This document shows positions 1-11,471 of a stretch of 64,000 bases of DNA, piece after piece (the stretch's first letter is position 1; every line of letters begins with the position of its first letter). Below the pieces are notes generated by a model that saw only the letters and a list, made by a program, of their open reading frames with translations, was not told the DNA's origin and made no database searches. This DNA comes from Andrena cerasifolii (lineage: Eukaryota; Arthropoda; Insecta; Hymenoptera; Andrenidae): contig NC_135120.1 in assembly GCF_050908995.1 (NCBI RefSeq), positions 1,922,001 to 1,986,000 on the forward strand. Reading direction: 5' to 3'. Both the position numbers and the translations under genes were made by a program.

Positions 1-232
1 TGACGTAGAATATTTTCTTCTACCTTCAAAAAGGGAACTTGCCGATTTTTCTTAAGTTCTTCAATTTCCTTAATAAAATCATTTGTAATTTCAAGTTTTT
101 TAATCTTCCCGTACTGTTCCTTTGCATTACTTTCTTCATTCATTTCATTAGGGAAAATGATTTCTATATCCTTGTTCAGAAAATTATTCCTCATGCCTTT
201 CAGTAAATGAGGGGGGTCATATAGTGGAATTA
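1..232 (-). pseudogene. P-element/THAP9-type transposase exon, cut by Harbinger insertion
   Basis: The minus strand is open from 232 to the left edge. It reads through IPLYDPPHLLKGMRNN, which matches the conserved D-P-P-H-L-x-K-x-x-R-N-N block of P-element and THAP9-like transposases (RNase H-like DNA transposases acting in the nucleus). The gene continues upstream on the other side of the Harbinger insertion at 20035-20058 and 20126-20252. The TTA at 230-232 is one copy of the insertion duplication, and removing the insertion restores the reading phase. The downstream part leaves the window, so catalytic completeness cannot be judged. What I see is the motif and the open frame; the family is known; calling it a dead copy is inferred from the two large insertions. 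Confidence 0.75.
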
Positions 233-880
233 AGGTCGGTTTATACAGCGACCGAGCCGAGCCTTCCGAGCCTCTATAGTATGCTTATGGACGGCGCCGG
301 CAAGTTTCCGCCGAGCTCGGTGGAAGCTCGGAGGCTCCCGGCTGGGCCCGGGCTCGGAGGCCACTCGTTGAGACGACTAGACGGACGGACCGAGTCCGTG
401 CCCTGTCGAAGTGCAACGCTGCTGGATTTTATGCTCCCAACACGTAGGGTAAATGCGAGAGACGCGGTCGATCTACCTACTGGCGATTAGTAAGGCAAAT
501 AAATAGAAAAGTGAATAAATAAACTAAATAAAAAAAATAATAATAAGAAATATAAAAAAAATCCTAACTTAACCATCTCACCTTTCTGCAGCGACAGATG
601 CTCTTCTCGTTAGCTTTCAGAGGAAGATTTAATATGGCCAAATACTGCATTGTCCCTCAATATCTCTACTATCTTATTATCCCAAATATTAAACGAAAAT
701 AAACTTAGACGTATATTTTAAAATACGATTATGTACACCACTGGTTGAGAAAAGAGGTTAAGTGTAACCTCAATTTATCTTTTATAGCCTATAAATAAAA
801 AAAATCACAGAAGGAAGCGAAATGACGCTATTCATTCAACTGTTTAGCTTCTGGAGAAGTAATTCAAAAACTGCACTTTA
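233..880 (+). repeat. Left terminal inverted repeat of the Harbinger
   Basis: This segment matches the reverse complement of 19388-20034 with few differences. It has a GC-rich outer third (about 240-490) and an AT-rich inner part. An 88-codon open frame inside it is mirrored at the other end and is a product of the GC-rich repeat, not a gene. Similarity stops at 880. Confidence 0.92.
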
Positions 881-1106
881 ACGTGTTTTTCCGTATAGAG
901 TCTGAAATATGGCGACTCGACCAACTCTCCGGCACGACCGCGTCTCCGGGATTTACCCTAGAGGAGTCATACCTTATAAGCGAAGGTCCCGAGGTGTAGC
1001 TTTATGACTTTATTACCTACGCCTTTTTAGCTGGTCGAAAGCGAGTGACTGATCAGTTCTGAACAAATCTTCGACCAGTGAAGACCTTTGAGTTCTATCA
1101 TTCGTA

Positions 1107-1408
1107 ATGCCTTATTCATTTCCCATGGAGCACTTAGCTCTAATGGCAATTTTATTGGAAGAACCTGAAAACAGAAGAAGGCAGAGAAGGTGGAGTGTCC
1201 ACCCTCTGTGGAAAAATAGAAGCCAGCAAGGAGAATTTCAAATTTACAATACGCTAATCGACCATGAGGACAAATTTTACAATTACTTCAAGATGTCCAG
1301 AAATACGTTTGATGCATTACTGGATAGAATCGAACTACTAATAAGCAGAAACGATACAAACTGGAAACGGTCGATATCACCGACAGAACGCTTAGCAATC
1401 TGTCTGAG
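1107..1408 (+). CDS. HARBI1-type transposase, exon 1
   Basis: N-terminal coding exon of the Harbinger transposase, beginning at ATG 1107. The residues around FYNYFKMSRNTFDALL and the stretch ending SPTERLAICLR are typical of the region before the DDE domain. The exon ends CTGAG followed by GTAGGT, a good splice donor. The acceptor at 15730-15731 (CAG, then GTATCTTACT) joins in phase, so the last arginine codon is split across the junction. Together with 15732-16599 it gives 389 codons plus stop with no interruption. The intron is now about 14.3 kb because of nested insertions and contains an antisense exon of the partner gene. Confidence 0.85.
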
Positions 1409-1487
1409 GTAGGTACAGAAGTTACATTGCAGGAAATAACAGAAAATAGTAATAATAAACGTGCACAAACCGCAGAATACAAATATG

Positions 1488-2150
1488 CAGGGTGTCCGCG
1501 GGAACAGTAAACAGCTGGATATTTCCTAACGTATTCAGAATAGAAAGAAATGTTTATATGCAATTGCATGGTTGACGGGAGCTAATTTACTAGCCGCGAC
1601 AAATTTTTTCTTACATTATTAGTTTAAAAGATACGATGGTCAAGCTTGGTTTTTTTTAAATACAACTATATATGTTTTTAGAAATCAATTGATAGTGCGT
1701 TTCAAGACAGATTCAATAACCTGTAATGTACCCGTGTCCCTCCACGAAACGTAGTGATGTTGGATAATACTTATTAATTGCTATATTGGTGGCATTTTTC
1801 TTATTTTTTAGCGTTTGGGGCTGCTACTTCTGGCATAGACTATTGGTGGGTATCTGTTTCAAGAAGGAATGTCTAGCGCGTGCCACCCGTGGCGTAAACA
1901 AGACCACCCTCGGTGCTTCCCATTCGGGCGCGTTCTCTTCCAGTCAAAAAGAGTAAATTTGCAAACGCAATGTCGAAAACTATTTGAAATAATGTGTATA
2001 CATTACAGGTTATTGAATTTGACTTGAAACGCACTATCAAGTAATTTGTAAAAAAAATATATAGTTCCATTTAAAAAAATCAAACTTTACCATCGTATCT
2101 GTTCAAATAATAATGTAAGAAAAAATTTGTCTGGTCTAATAAATTTGTGC
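1488..2150. repeat. Inverted-repeat MITE, relative of the copy at 53109
   Basis: It starts with CAGGGTGTCC. Segment 1560-1735 resembles, in inverted form, segment 1960-2150; both carry the block around GATACGATGGT and GATAGTGCGTTTCAAGAC. The same blocks occur in the TA-flanked element 53109-53579. It lies in the first intron of the Harbinger transposase. The right boundary is approximate and no duplication was found. Confidence 0.55.
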
Positions 2151-2338
2151 TAATATCCAATCTAACCTTATTGACAACTATTGGGGATTGTGTGCCTCGT
2201 AGTCTTGATTTTCATATTCTTCTTCTTCGAGGTGTATGGGAGCTGATGAGAATCCCTGGGACGTGGAGGGACCATCATGAACGTGCGTATGAGGTGGCAC
2301 CCTACTTGATAATGGCTGTTGCTCCCTGGCTAATACAT

Positions 2339-2877
2339 TCAAACTTTCGTATTCCAGCTCCTGGATGATGTTAAGAAACTGCCCCCTGGCTGCATGTTGG
2401 GCACGGGCGACAAAGTTATTAAAATCTGTCCCATATTTTTTAAAAAAGACATCATCGGATGCTCGGGCATGTTGCGTTCATTGTTATTTCTTAAAATGTA
2501 CTCCATCAGTACTGTTGCCGGTGTTGATTCATTCTCGCAAACGGATCTATTTCGTTTTCTCGTCGCTAAACGTATGTGTTCTTGTGGCTCGGCCACAGGC
2601 TCCTGGCTTTGTCCGTTACCCGCTGTTTCTGATCCCACGGGGACGACGGGTATATTATTTGTGTCCACTATCACGGAACTTATGATACGTGGAACCTGCC
2701 GTGTGGGTATGTTTGAAATGTTGTCCCTCTCGCTCAGGTCGGACAATAGAAATTCTAAAACCTTACCATATTTATATGGCTTTAGCTTTTCCGCGGCTTG
2801 CCCACTTTTTGGCTTTTTTGCCAAATTCCGGCGGAATTGCTCCCTGATATTTGTCCATCTATTCTTGCATTCCAATG
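2339..2877 (-). CDS. MADF-domain Harbinger partner protein, last exon
   Basis: Second coding exon of the minus-strand Harbinger gene. It follows a pyrimidine-rich acceptor ending TTTTTAG (2878-2880) and joins exon 1 (17189-17396) in phase. The first residues, ALECKNRWTNIREQFRRN, complete the MADF (Myb/SANT-like) DNA-binding domain that starts in exon 1. The C-terminal part has a basic RKRNR stretch and a short BESS-like segment (MMSFLKNMGQIL). In this superfamily such a protein binds the transposon ends and helps bring the transposase to the nucleus. The frame is intact to the stop at 2339. The exon lies within the intron of the opposite-strand transposase gene. Confidence 0.8.
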
Positions 2878-3148
2878 CTAAAAAGACAATAATAATAATT
2901 TCAATTATACAGTAATTACAGAATAGGAAGTAGGAAGTATAATACTGTACAGAGTGTCTTATAAGAAATAGTACAAGCCAAAGGATGGTGATTGTATGTG
3001 AATTGTGAAACAATTAAGGAACAATTTCTTTCGATACAATTGAATTAAAAGGATTTGTTGAAATTCGTAAAATTCCCGAAGTTCTAGGCATTTGAGTAGC
3101 GGCAAATGCATGGGTAACACCCGGCCACTCGGCACTCGAGCTATTCCA

Positions 3149-3221
3149 CGTCAAAACGGATAGAGGGAAAATTTAGTTTCACCGATTCTCTTCAAAATTA
3201 CAGCACTTGTCAATAACCTTG
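3149..3221. repeat. Outer end of a foldback element, separated by LTR element 1
   Basis: CGTCAAAACGG... at 3149-3221 is the reverse complement of the segment ending at 15644. It continues on the far side of LTR element 1 at 14434. The LTR element entered here, duplicating CTTG (3218-3221 and 14430-14433). Confidence 0.8.
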
Positions 3222-4475
3222 TGTAACGGTTTCGAGCGTGACGTAACGCTTCTTACAGGATTTCGGGATTGGTTCGAGTGGCGTGCGATAAAGAATTAAA
3301 ATTCAAGAACAAGAATTTAACTTAATAGTGTTTATTCAGGAAAACACTTTTGAATTATACAAACAAACATAAATTAACACTTTATAATTTTAAAGGAATA
3401 ATAATTAAATAGGTTGCGACTCTCGGTCGGTACAAAGAAATAAAGTTGATCGTCTTGGGTTGCGAATCTCGGTCGGTAGAAAAGAACGCCCGTTTGATCG
3501 ATCAATTTAATATATATAACTTAAATGACTAATAATAACGTCTTAGTCGATAGAATGAATTAGATTATGGATAGTGACTCTCGGTCAATATAGAAGGATA
3601 ATAGGTTTATGTAATAGTTTAGGATTTAGGAATTGAATATGTTAAGTTGAGATACGTTTTAAATTGTTCTCCGTTTCATCAGGGGCAGGTTTGCCACCTG
3701 GAGTGATCTCAGCCCCACGTTGCTCAGGAGTAATGTACTAACCTGAGAATAAGAATTAATAACTTTGCTTCAACTAACTAAGGGGCCTACAAGGCGGCTT
3801 CCACGGCCTGAACGTCTCGTCAAACTTAGCGACTATGGCTTTGGTTGGAACGCTCGACAGAACCGAGGGGCCTACAAAGCGGCTTCCAAAGTTGGAGCAT
3901 TAATTTATGTTGGGATCAGCTATAAGCTTTAAATGATCCTTTTACATTGAATAATTGAATGTTTGAAATAGAATTCTTGACTGGCATCGAATGAACCGAA
4001 TAGAATAGAATGAATCTCTCTGGGCTATCGTGCCCGTATTTATACATGTTCTGGATTTTGGGAGCGCACCAATAGGAATGGAGTTCGACTATAACGCGTC
4101 AATCATTCTCGACTCGCTCGATCTGTTCTCCAGCCGGTCTACAAATCGACTGGTTAGTGCGCAGGCGCGCGTGGAACGCTCGATTCTCCCACTCATTGCT
4201 ATGCATATTTCTCTGCTCTCGATCCTTACTCTCGCCGATCCGCCGATCGACTGAGGATCGCGCATGCGTTCGATTCTCCCACTCTTCATCACTCGATTCT
4301 CTCTTTCATCGCACTCGCGTCTCGCGATACTCTGAGCTAATTTTAATATTAATACTAAACACACCTTATAAAAGTAGGATTAATAAGAATATAATAAAAA
4401 TATAAGTATTTAAGTGCTTATTAATTGGTTTTATTAATGCGAAAAACAAAGGCGCAGTTTTGGAGGTTTGTTACA
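3222..4475 (-). repeat. 3' LTR of element 1
   Basis: A 1254-bp LTR with TG...CA ends. It contains a C-rich block around 3790-3890 (GGGGCCTACAA...GGCGGCTTCCA, twice) and is near-identical to 13182-14429. It adjoins the foldback element on the left. Confidence 0.92.
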
Positions 4476-4512
4476 TCTCGCCGCCCGGTTTAATCTCTCG
4501 TCCTCGAGAGAT
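4476..4512 (-). promoter_or_regulatory. Polypurine tract and hairpin next to the 3' LTR, element 1
   Basis: Read on the minus strand, a purine-rich run (AAACCGGGCGGCGAGA) ends exactly at the LTR, as expected for the plus-strand primer. Just before it is a perfect 8-bp stem with a 4-nt loop (4493-4500 with 4505-4512, loop 4501-4504). The same sequence recurs at 58643-58662 and a version with a different stem at 22035-22054. Confidence 0.65.
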
Positions 4513-5088
4513 AGGGTTTTGGGGTATGACATTTTCAAATAGGTCAAATGGAGGGCTTGGGCTGTTGTTTTCTTCGTCCATATATTGGAATTTTTGGACA
4601 TCATCATCATCCACCATCCGTAATCTTTTCCCAGTAGTTGGAGGTGGTGCATGTCCGGAGCCGAAGAGGAAGATGTATTTCCATGCTCGTTGTCGAGGGT
4701 CAGAGGGGGATAATTTAACTTAATCGCACCAATTGATTTGAGGAATGTCTATTTTACTAAGGTTTCGCCACTGAGTTTCTATTCTTTTCGTCTTTATTCT
4801 TTTAGTGCCTGCACGGCGATTCGTCATTTTTATAATTATTCTGAATTTTGAACTTGTAAAAATTACTTAGCAATTGATCCTTAAATGGTCCGTACTGATC
4901 GCCGTCGATTACTATTCTGCGCGCAATATTGATCATCTCGATAGTGTTTCCTCATCTCCGCGACCTGTTCTCTCGCGACCCCTTTGTTCTCCCCTGTTGA
5001 TGAGATTGATACGGAGATTCGCACGGAGACTTACTACGCAGTTTGGATAGGAAAATAAAATTTACGATATTTTTTTTTTATTTCGTGA

Positions 5089-5520
5089 TCACCATTCGGT
5101 GATCACATTTAATGCACCTCCCTGACGGAGGATCTCCTCATCATCGCTGTCAAAATTAAAATGTGCCTCAATGCACTCCGGGCATCTTCGCGCATAATAA
5201 ACCGTATATAAGGTATAATTGCACAATTTACAATCTCTATACGCTAGGGCACTTGATTCACGCGTCAGAATATGATTAAAAGCAAGGGGGTAAGAGAATC
5301 TGTGGTTTTCTGGCAGTCGCTCGTAGCATCCCCGACAAATTTTCCGTTTAAAAATGTCATAGCGGTCTTCGTAAATAATTCCCGGCCCTTGGAGGCAGAC
5401 CAACCGCATCAATTGTAAATAAATTGTTGGATACTGCTCAGGCAGTATCCCGTCAAGTGGTCCATAGTACTCCTCGTCCATTTCCGTTGGACGGAACGCC
5501 AAAGAATGAAATACCGGCAT
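5089..5520 (-). CDS. Third ORF of element 1, cysteine-rich, unknown function
   Basis: An intact 143-codon frame starting at ATG 5520, lying between integrase and the 3' LTR where some gypsy elements carry env. It has no signal peptide or transmembrane segment. It contains paired cysteines (CRGCYERLP, then CKLCN and CPEC), suggesting a zinc-ribbon-like fold, and an acidic run (FDSDDEEIL) near the end. I do not recognise the family. It stays open although pol is broken, so it may be recently maintained or merely short. Alternatives are a captured host gene fragment or a chance ORF; the spaced C-x2-C pairs argue against chance. Confidence 0.5.
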   Translation of the reverse strand: MPVFHSLAFRPTEMDEEYYGPLDGILPEQYPTIYLQLMRLVCLQGPGIIYEDRYDIFKRKICRGCYERLPENHRFSYPLAFNHILTRESSALAYRDCKLCNYTLYTVYYARRCPECIEAHFNFDSDDEEILRQGGALNVITEW

Positions 5521-5741
5521 GCTTTAGAGTCGAAAAAAAATTTTGCTTTATTAATCTCGTTAAATTATCAAAATAATTTATTCTTCCGATTCTTCTACTC
5601 ACTTGTCTTTTCTACTATTGCTACACTATCACTTTCTATTACATTTATTTCGGTTGTTCCGATTTGAAATCTCAATGCGCACTAAATTTTTAAATTTGAT
5701 CGCGTACTAATTAATACCGCGGATCTCCCCACTTTTCAAAA

Positions 5742-7335
5742 TCACGGTCCCACACTGTTACCAATCTGATTTCGATCCCTAGTATTATTATGATTCTCAA
5801 TCCTGTCTTGATGTACGATTCTGGTGAGACGGGGACTAATTGCCAGTTTCACGTTATTATTCTCGAGAACGTCCATAATCGTGTACGGTCCGTCGTATTC
5901 ATTGCTAAATTTGTTTCTTTTTGATTTTAATAGCATTACTTTTTCACCTCTATGGTATTGGACGGACGATACTTTCCTATCGTAATAATGTTTTTGTCGA
6001 AATTTCGAGTTTTCTAAGTTGTGCCTACTTATTTCGCGAATATGTATCAATTTGTTCATCAAGTTATCGATGAAATCTGGATATGTGTTCAGTGAATCAT
6101 TCCGTGTCATGCTAGATGGTTGTCTAGCCTTTCTTCCGTAAATGAGTTCATATGGAGTATATTTTGTGCTTTCGTGTACACTAGTGTTGTAAGAAAACAT
6201 TGCCTGTGGCAACCACTGGTCCCATTGTCTTTCTTTTGTTATATAATGTTTTAAATATTCGATTAATACATGGTGGCTTCTTTATAGTGAGCCATTCGAT
6301 TGGGGATGAAATGCGGATGTTTTATATTGTTTAATATTGAAGACTCTTGCAAATTTCCTCATAAGAGAGCCGATAAACGAAGAGCCTTGGTTTGTCAAAA
6401 TTGCTTTGGGACATCCGTATTGACATATAAAGTTCTTCGTAAATGCTTCAGCTATTTCTGCGCTCGTGAATGAAACTAATGGTATGGCTAATGAATACTT
6501 AGTCAAGTTATCCTGTATTGTTAGTATGTAGCTTTTTCCTGAACGGGTATAAGGTAATGGCCCTACGATATCCATAGACACTTTGTCAAACGCGTCTAAT
6601 GGTGTGTCTGTTATCACCATTGGTTCTTTTGTCTTAACACGCACTAATTTTTGTCTCTGACAACTCATACAGGTTTTAATAAATTGTTTAATATCTGATT
6701 TCATATTTTTCCAATAGAATAGACTTCTATTACGATCATATGTCTTTGTTACTCCTTTATGGCCTCCTACTGGTGATTCGTGATTTTCTTTTATGATTGT
6801 TACCCTATCCTGTTCCGTAGGTAATTGTATGGTTCCGTTACAAATCGTTACTACAATATTGGTCTGTACAAATTTTAATTTAATTATATTCCTTATTTGC
6901 TCCCATAATGTATTGTTTCCTTCCCTAGATAACGATAATTTTTTAATTCTTCTTTCTATAAGGTTATGGCACATGTTTCCTAATACAGTGGCATACGTCT
7001 GTATTGTCGGAGAGTCCGGTATTACCATTCCTAAAATTAATTGACTTCCCTCCGAAATCCTTATTACTTTTCCTACTTCGAATGAGGTTTTTGAGGTTAA
7101 TTTAAGCATCTCTCTTTCTTTCAACTCTATTCTTGTCTTTTCTATTGGATTGCCTTCCGTATTAACAAATATTGCTAATGTTTCTCTTCTCATCCACAAG
7201 TGATCATTTATTTCAGTAACCTTGCATTTAATTGGGATTTCACTCCTTATCTTTGGTAATCCTCTTTGTTTGGGGTTCTTTTTCTCTGGTTTATTAGATT
7301 TAAAGTTTTTATTTTTAGGGTTTTTAGGAAGTATT
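5742..7335 (-). pseudogene. Integrase region of element 1, inactivated
   Basis: Encodes the HHCC zinc-binding segment (HESPVGGHKG...CMSCQRQK), the DDE core and the C-terminal domain of a gypsy integrase, which inserts cDNA into chromosomes. It lies one frame off from the RT-RNase H part, with the shift near 7340-7350. The first catalytic aspartate is present (SMDIVGPLP). The second is changed, LTNQGSS where the family has T-D-x-G. The codon after SNGSL, which should encode the catalytic glutamate, is TAA (6282-6284). Two of the three metal-binding residues are therefore lost. The frame resumes after the stop and ends at 5742. Confidence 0.85.
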
Positions 7336-9660
7336 TTATAATTCCCGTCTCCTTCTTTCTTTAATGTTAATGGCGATACTCGTCCCGATACTGTTCCGCT
7401 GGATTCTGAGGTTTTTCCTTTTTTTAGGGGGAATGAGCCTGATGCTGCTGCTGCTACTGCTACAAGAATTTATTTTAAGAGGATCGCGATATACCTGGGT
7501 TTTGGGGACTTCCTCTCCCTCATCGATTTCCATTATCTCATCTTCGTTAGTTATTCGCTGATTTGCAATCGGTTTGATTTTGGCTCCACATTGTCCCTGC
7601 CGATTCGTAGGTGACATTATATCGACCTCCATTCCGGATGGTCCTGATCCTTCTTGATTAACGACTGGTTTAGAGGGAGGATGTACCTCCACTGACACCT
7701 GAATATTCCTGTTTACTTCAAAACTATCTGTTAACTGTTCGGTCCTTTGGGGCTCTTCAACTAACAGTTCTCTTTCCTTCGTCTTTTTTTGGACTGGTCG
7801 ACCTGACGGTGAGGTCGTCGTAGTCTGATGTTTCCGTTTTAATTTTCGTTTGAATTGGTAGCCGTCTATTGTTGGGTCATCGGAGTCGTCTGAGTCATCG
7901 GCATCGTTTGCATCACCTGGTCTTATTCTTTTCTGACTTGGTCGACCTGATGGTGAGGTCGTAGTGGTCTGATGTTTTCGTTTTATTTGGTAACCGTCCA
8001 TTATTGGGTCATCAGAGTTGTCTGAGTCCCATGAAGAAGCATCTCCCTTTGGTTGTTTTAATGGTCTTGGATTCCCAGATTCTGTATTGGTGGTCATTTG
8101 TAACCGAGTTCGTTTTTCGCTTGCTTGTAGGGGAAGAGTAGGTATTGGATTCCTTGATAAGGCATCAGCATTGGTATTATATTTCCCGGGCTTGTAAATA
8201 ATTTCGTAATCGTACTCGGCTAACCTAATTTTCCAGCGCATCAATCTTGAGGTTGGATTTGCTAATTTATGCAGCCATTCTAGTGGTTTATGATCCATTA
8301 TCAATTTACACCTTTTGCCATAAACGTAGGGTCTGAAGTGTTCCATGCCGTACACTAGTGCAAGTAGTTCGCGCTCGGTCGGTGCATATCGTGTTTCGGC
8401 ATCATTTAAGATTCTGGAGGCATATGCGATTGGAAGATCCTTTCCAATTTTTCCCTGACTGAGAACGGCTCCCACGGCGTATCCGGAAGCGTCCGTTGTA
8501 ATAATGAATGGATCGTCAAAATTTGGAAATTGTAATACAGGTTCTTTGCATAACGCGTCCTTTAATATCTCGAATGCTTCTTGTTGTTTATTCTTCCAAA
8601 TGAAGTTATTATCTTTTTTTGTTAGATCTGATAACGGTTTAGCTATTTTTGAAAAGTCTTTTATGAACCTACGATAGTATCCTGCCAGTCCAAGGAATTG
8701 TCTCACATTCTTTATTGTTTTTGGTAATGGAAAATCTTTGACAGCTTCTAGTTTTCTTGGATCTGGTCGAACTCCATTCTCGCTAATAACGTGTCCCAAG
8801 TATGCTACTTCTTTCTTTAAGAATTCGCATTTATCTGGCTGCAGACTTAAATTTGCTTCCCTAAGTCGTTTCATTAACCTTTCGAATTTGACTGCATGCT
8901 CTTGAAGTGAGCAAGCGTAGATTACTATGTCGTCTAAGTACACGAATAATTCTACACCCTGTAGTCCGGTAAGAACCTGATCCATCAATCTTTGAAATGT
9001 AGCAGGGGCATTCTTCAATCCAAACGGCATTCGGTTAAATTCATAGTGTCCGTAAGGAGTGGAAAATGCTGTTTTATGTTTATCATCTGGATGCATCGGG
9101 ATTTGATGAAATCCAGAAGCCAAATCGAATACTGAGAAATATTTGGCGCTACCAAGTTGATCCAATATGTCTAATATATTCGGCAACGGATACGCATCTC
9201 CTATCGTTTCGTCATTCAATTCACGGAAACCAATTACAACTTTCCATTTTTTATTTCTTTTACTGTCTGGTTTCTTCGCGACTATCCATACCGGAGAGTT
9301 ATAAGGAGAAGATGAAGGTTTAATTATATTATTTTTTAATAACTCGCGTATTTGTTTATTAATTTCTTCTTTGTGCACTTGCGGGTATCGATATTGTTTA
9401 GTATTTATTGGGGTATCGGTTTTCGTAATTATTCTATGTTTAATTGCGCTCGTGGCCTCTAGTCCTGTTCCGGGGATGTGAAACCTATCAGAATAACGCC
9501 TAATTAATATTTCTATATTGTTTCTCTCTTCAACATTTAAGTGGTTAGTACGGAGTAGCTCTAATACATGTTCGACATGTTCTGGGGTTTCAATAATTTC
9601 TGGCATCTCTACTTCCTCATAAGGTTCTAATTGAATGGGTGGTATTGCTATTGTTATATC
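7336..9660 (-). pseudogene. Reverse transcriptase-RNase H of element 1, split from protease by solo LTR
   Basis: RT carries FDLASGFHQIPMHP, MPFGLKNAPATFQ and the catalytic YLDD (FVYLDDIVIYA). RNase H follows (TTDASGYAVGAVLSQ, DHKPLEW, NADALSR). It copies the element RNA into cDNA inside the capsid particle. After RNase H comes a low-complexity linker with a duplicated KHQTTTTSPSGRP unit. The apparent start at 9699 lies inside the inserted solo LTR. The native frame begins at 9660 and is continuous with the gag-protease frame once the insertion and one TATC copy are discounted. The frame ends at 7336 by a shift before integrase. Confidence 0.88.
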
Positions 9661-9715
9661 TGTCACGTCCCGGGTGAGGTCTTTTGGGAACGATGACATT
9701 AAGAAAGGAGAAAGA

Positions 9716-10085
9716 CAGGCGCGAATCTAAAATCCAGCACTCTGCGGTTTTGAGGGACCTCAGGCGCGAATCTTGAATCCAACACTCTGAGGTTTTAAAG
9801 GAAGGAACGTCAGGCGCGAATCTATAATTCAACACACTGCGGTTTTGAGGGATGTCAGGCGCGAATCTTGAATCCAACACTCTGAGGTTTTAAAGGAAGG
9901 AACGTCAGGCGCGAATCTATAATCCAACACACTGATCGTTTTGCAGGAAACTCAGGCGCGAATCTTAAATCCTTCACTCTGAGGGTTTGGGAGGAAGAAA
10001 CGTCAGGCGCGAATCTAAAATCCAGCACACTAATCGTTTTACAGGGAGGAACGTCGGGCGCGAATCTATAATCCAGCACACTAGT
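9716..10085. repeat. Tandem array, 45-52 bp units, 8 copies
   Basis: CAGGCGCGAATCT starts each unit at 9716, 9761, 9811, 9856, 9906, 9953 and 10003, with a variant at 10055. Spacing alternates about 45 and 50, suggesting a 95-bp higher-order unit. It lies within the solo LTR. Short minus-strand ORFs across it only reflect the repeat. Confidence 0.85.
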
Positions 10086-10540
10086 CGACCAGGGAAGTTT
10101 AAAGGCTAGAGCGTATTTGGGGAACACCCGTTAGCACTTTGTTTTGGTTTACGTAATATCAGATTTACCGTTGCATAGGCACAAAAAGTTTCCTCGTAAT
10201 ATTTCTTGAGAAATTCGTCTATACGTGCAGCTATGCAAGGGAATGTTAGTAAACACTGTCACTGTTCTCGAGTTCGCGATCCGCGATCAGCTGTTTCGCC
10301 GACTCGTTGGTTTGTATCTTAGTACGTTCGTAACTAATGGTTGAACACAAATAACTTGAAGCAAGATTTTAAACAAAGCGATTTATTAACTTCGTTAATC
10401 GGTTATTATAATCTTGCGAGGGGGCTTTTAGCATTGGCACAATATTTGTAATATGGTTATAACATTTAATATATATATATATGGACATGAGATACAATAT
10501 AAGTCGTTTAATAATGATCGTTAATAATAATAATATGATA

Positions 10541-10702
10541 AGATTGCGATAAGCAGTTATAAACGAAATAATTGAATAGTAAGATTGCGATAAGCAGTTA
10601 TAAACAAAATAATAGAATAGTAAGATTGCGATAAGCAGTTATAAACAAAATAATAGAATAGTAAGATTGCGATAAGCAGTTATAAACGAAATAATTGAAT
10701 AG
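10541..10702. repeat. Tandem array, 41-bp unit, 4 copies
   Basis: AGATTGCGATAAGCAGTTAT recurs at 10541, 10582, 10623 and 10664 with very few differences. Copies 1 and 4 share AACGAAATAATTG and copies 2 and 3 share AACAAAATAATAG. Confidence 0.9.
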
Positions 10703-11471
10703 TATGGTATGGTGGTGATATGCACAATAATATTAAGTAATATAAATGGCTTACGGTGATCGTCGAACACTGAGTTTAATATTAACACTTTAAAGATATA
10801 CTTTTCAAGTAAGACTTCTACCGAAGAGTAATTTCTGTCGAAGAAAGAGGACTCGGCCTGTCAGGACCTCATATTTATGTACTTTCACAGGAGTATTGTG
10901 GGGTACGCGCGGTAAAGACCTTGACACATTTCGGTTTAAGACGCAGTAGGACTTCCGGGGTTTTTATAAACGGTATGGCTATTAATAGAGATATTTTATG
11001 TCACGTACGCCAAATGCGTCGTAATTAGGTTTCTGGGGTTTTTATACTTGTAATAGAGATACTCAACTCATCGAATGGATTTCGGGTGTTTTACGGGAAA
11101 GGGGTTAGAGTGGCTTGGACTTCATGAGTCGTAAAGAGGGGGTTGAGACTTGGTCTCGATTTAAGAGGGATTTGTAATGAGGGACTTGTTTGAATTTGTT
11201 TTTGGAGGGAATGATTCGTGCCTTGTAAGACGAATAGGCGAAGAGGGTTTTGAAACGATCATCTCCTGATGGGGACCGCTAAGGTACATCAGCGAGGTGG
11301 AGGTTTGTATTGATCATCCTGTGTTGTTGACCGCTAAGGTGCAACATCAAGGTAATCGGTGATTGAGGAGATGGGGTAGGAGTTGAGTTTGATAGACTTT
11401 AGTGGAGTGATTTTGAGGTTTACTAGTGGAATTTGGAATAGGAAACGCGCGAAAAATCGTGGGACGTTACA

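Larger units (their letters stand above)
9661..11471. mobile_element. Solo LTR inside pol of element 1
   Basis: It starts TGTCACGTCCC and ends GGGACGTTACA, an 11-bp imperfect inverted terminus with TG...CA, flanked by TATC at 9657-9660 and 11472-11475. At 1811 bp it contains no coding region. It carries two internal tandem arrays (9716-10085 and 10541-10702). The sequence fits an LTR left after recombination between two LTRs. A small non-autonomous DNA element is less likely given the 4-bp duplication and TG/CA ends. Confidence 0.78.

Noticed and set aside
224..490. 88-codon plus-strand ORF
   Set aside because: It is part of the GC-rich Harbinger inverted repeat and appears mirrored at 19777-19986; no domain.
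9716..10085. CRISPR-like regular repeats
   Set aside because: Unequal, diverged tandem units in an insect LTR; no spacers of constant size, no cas genes.
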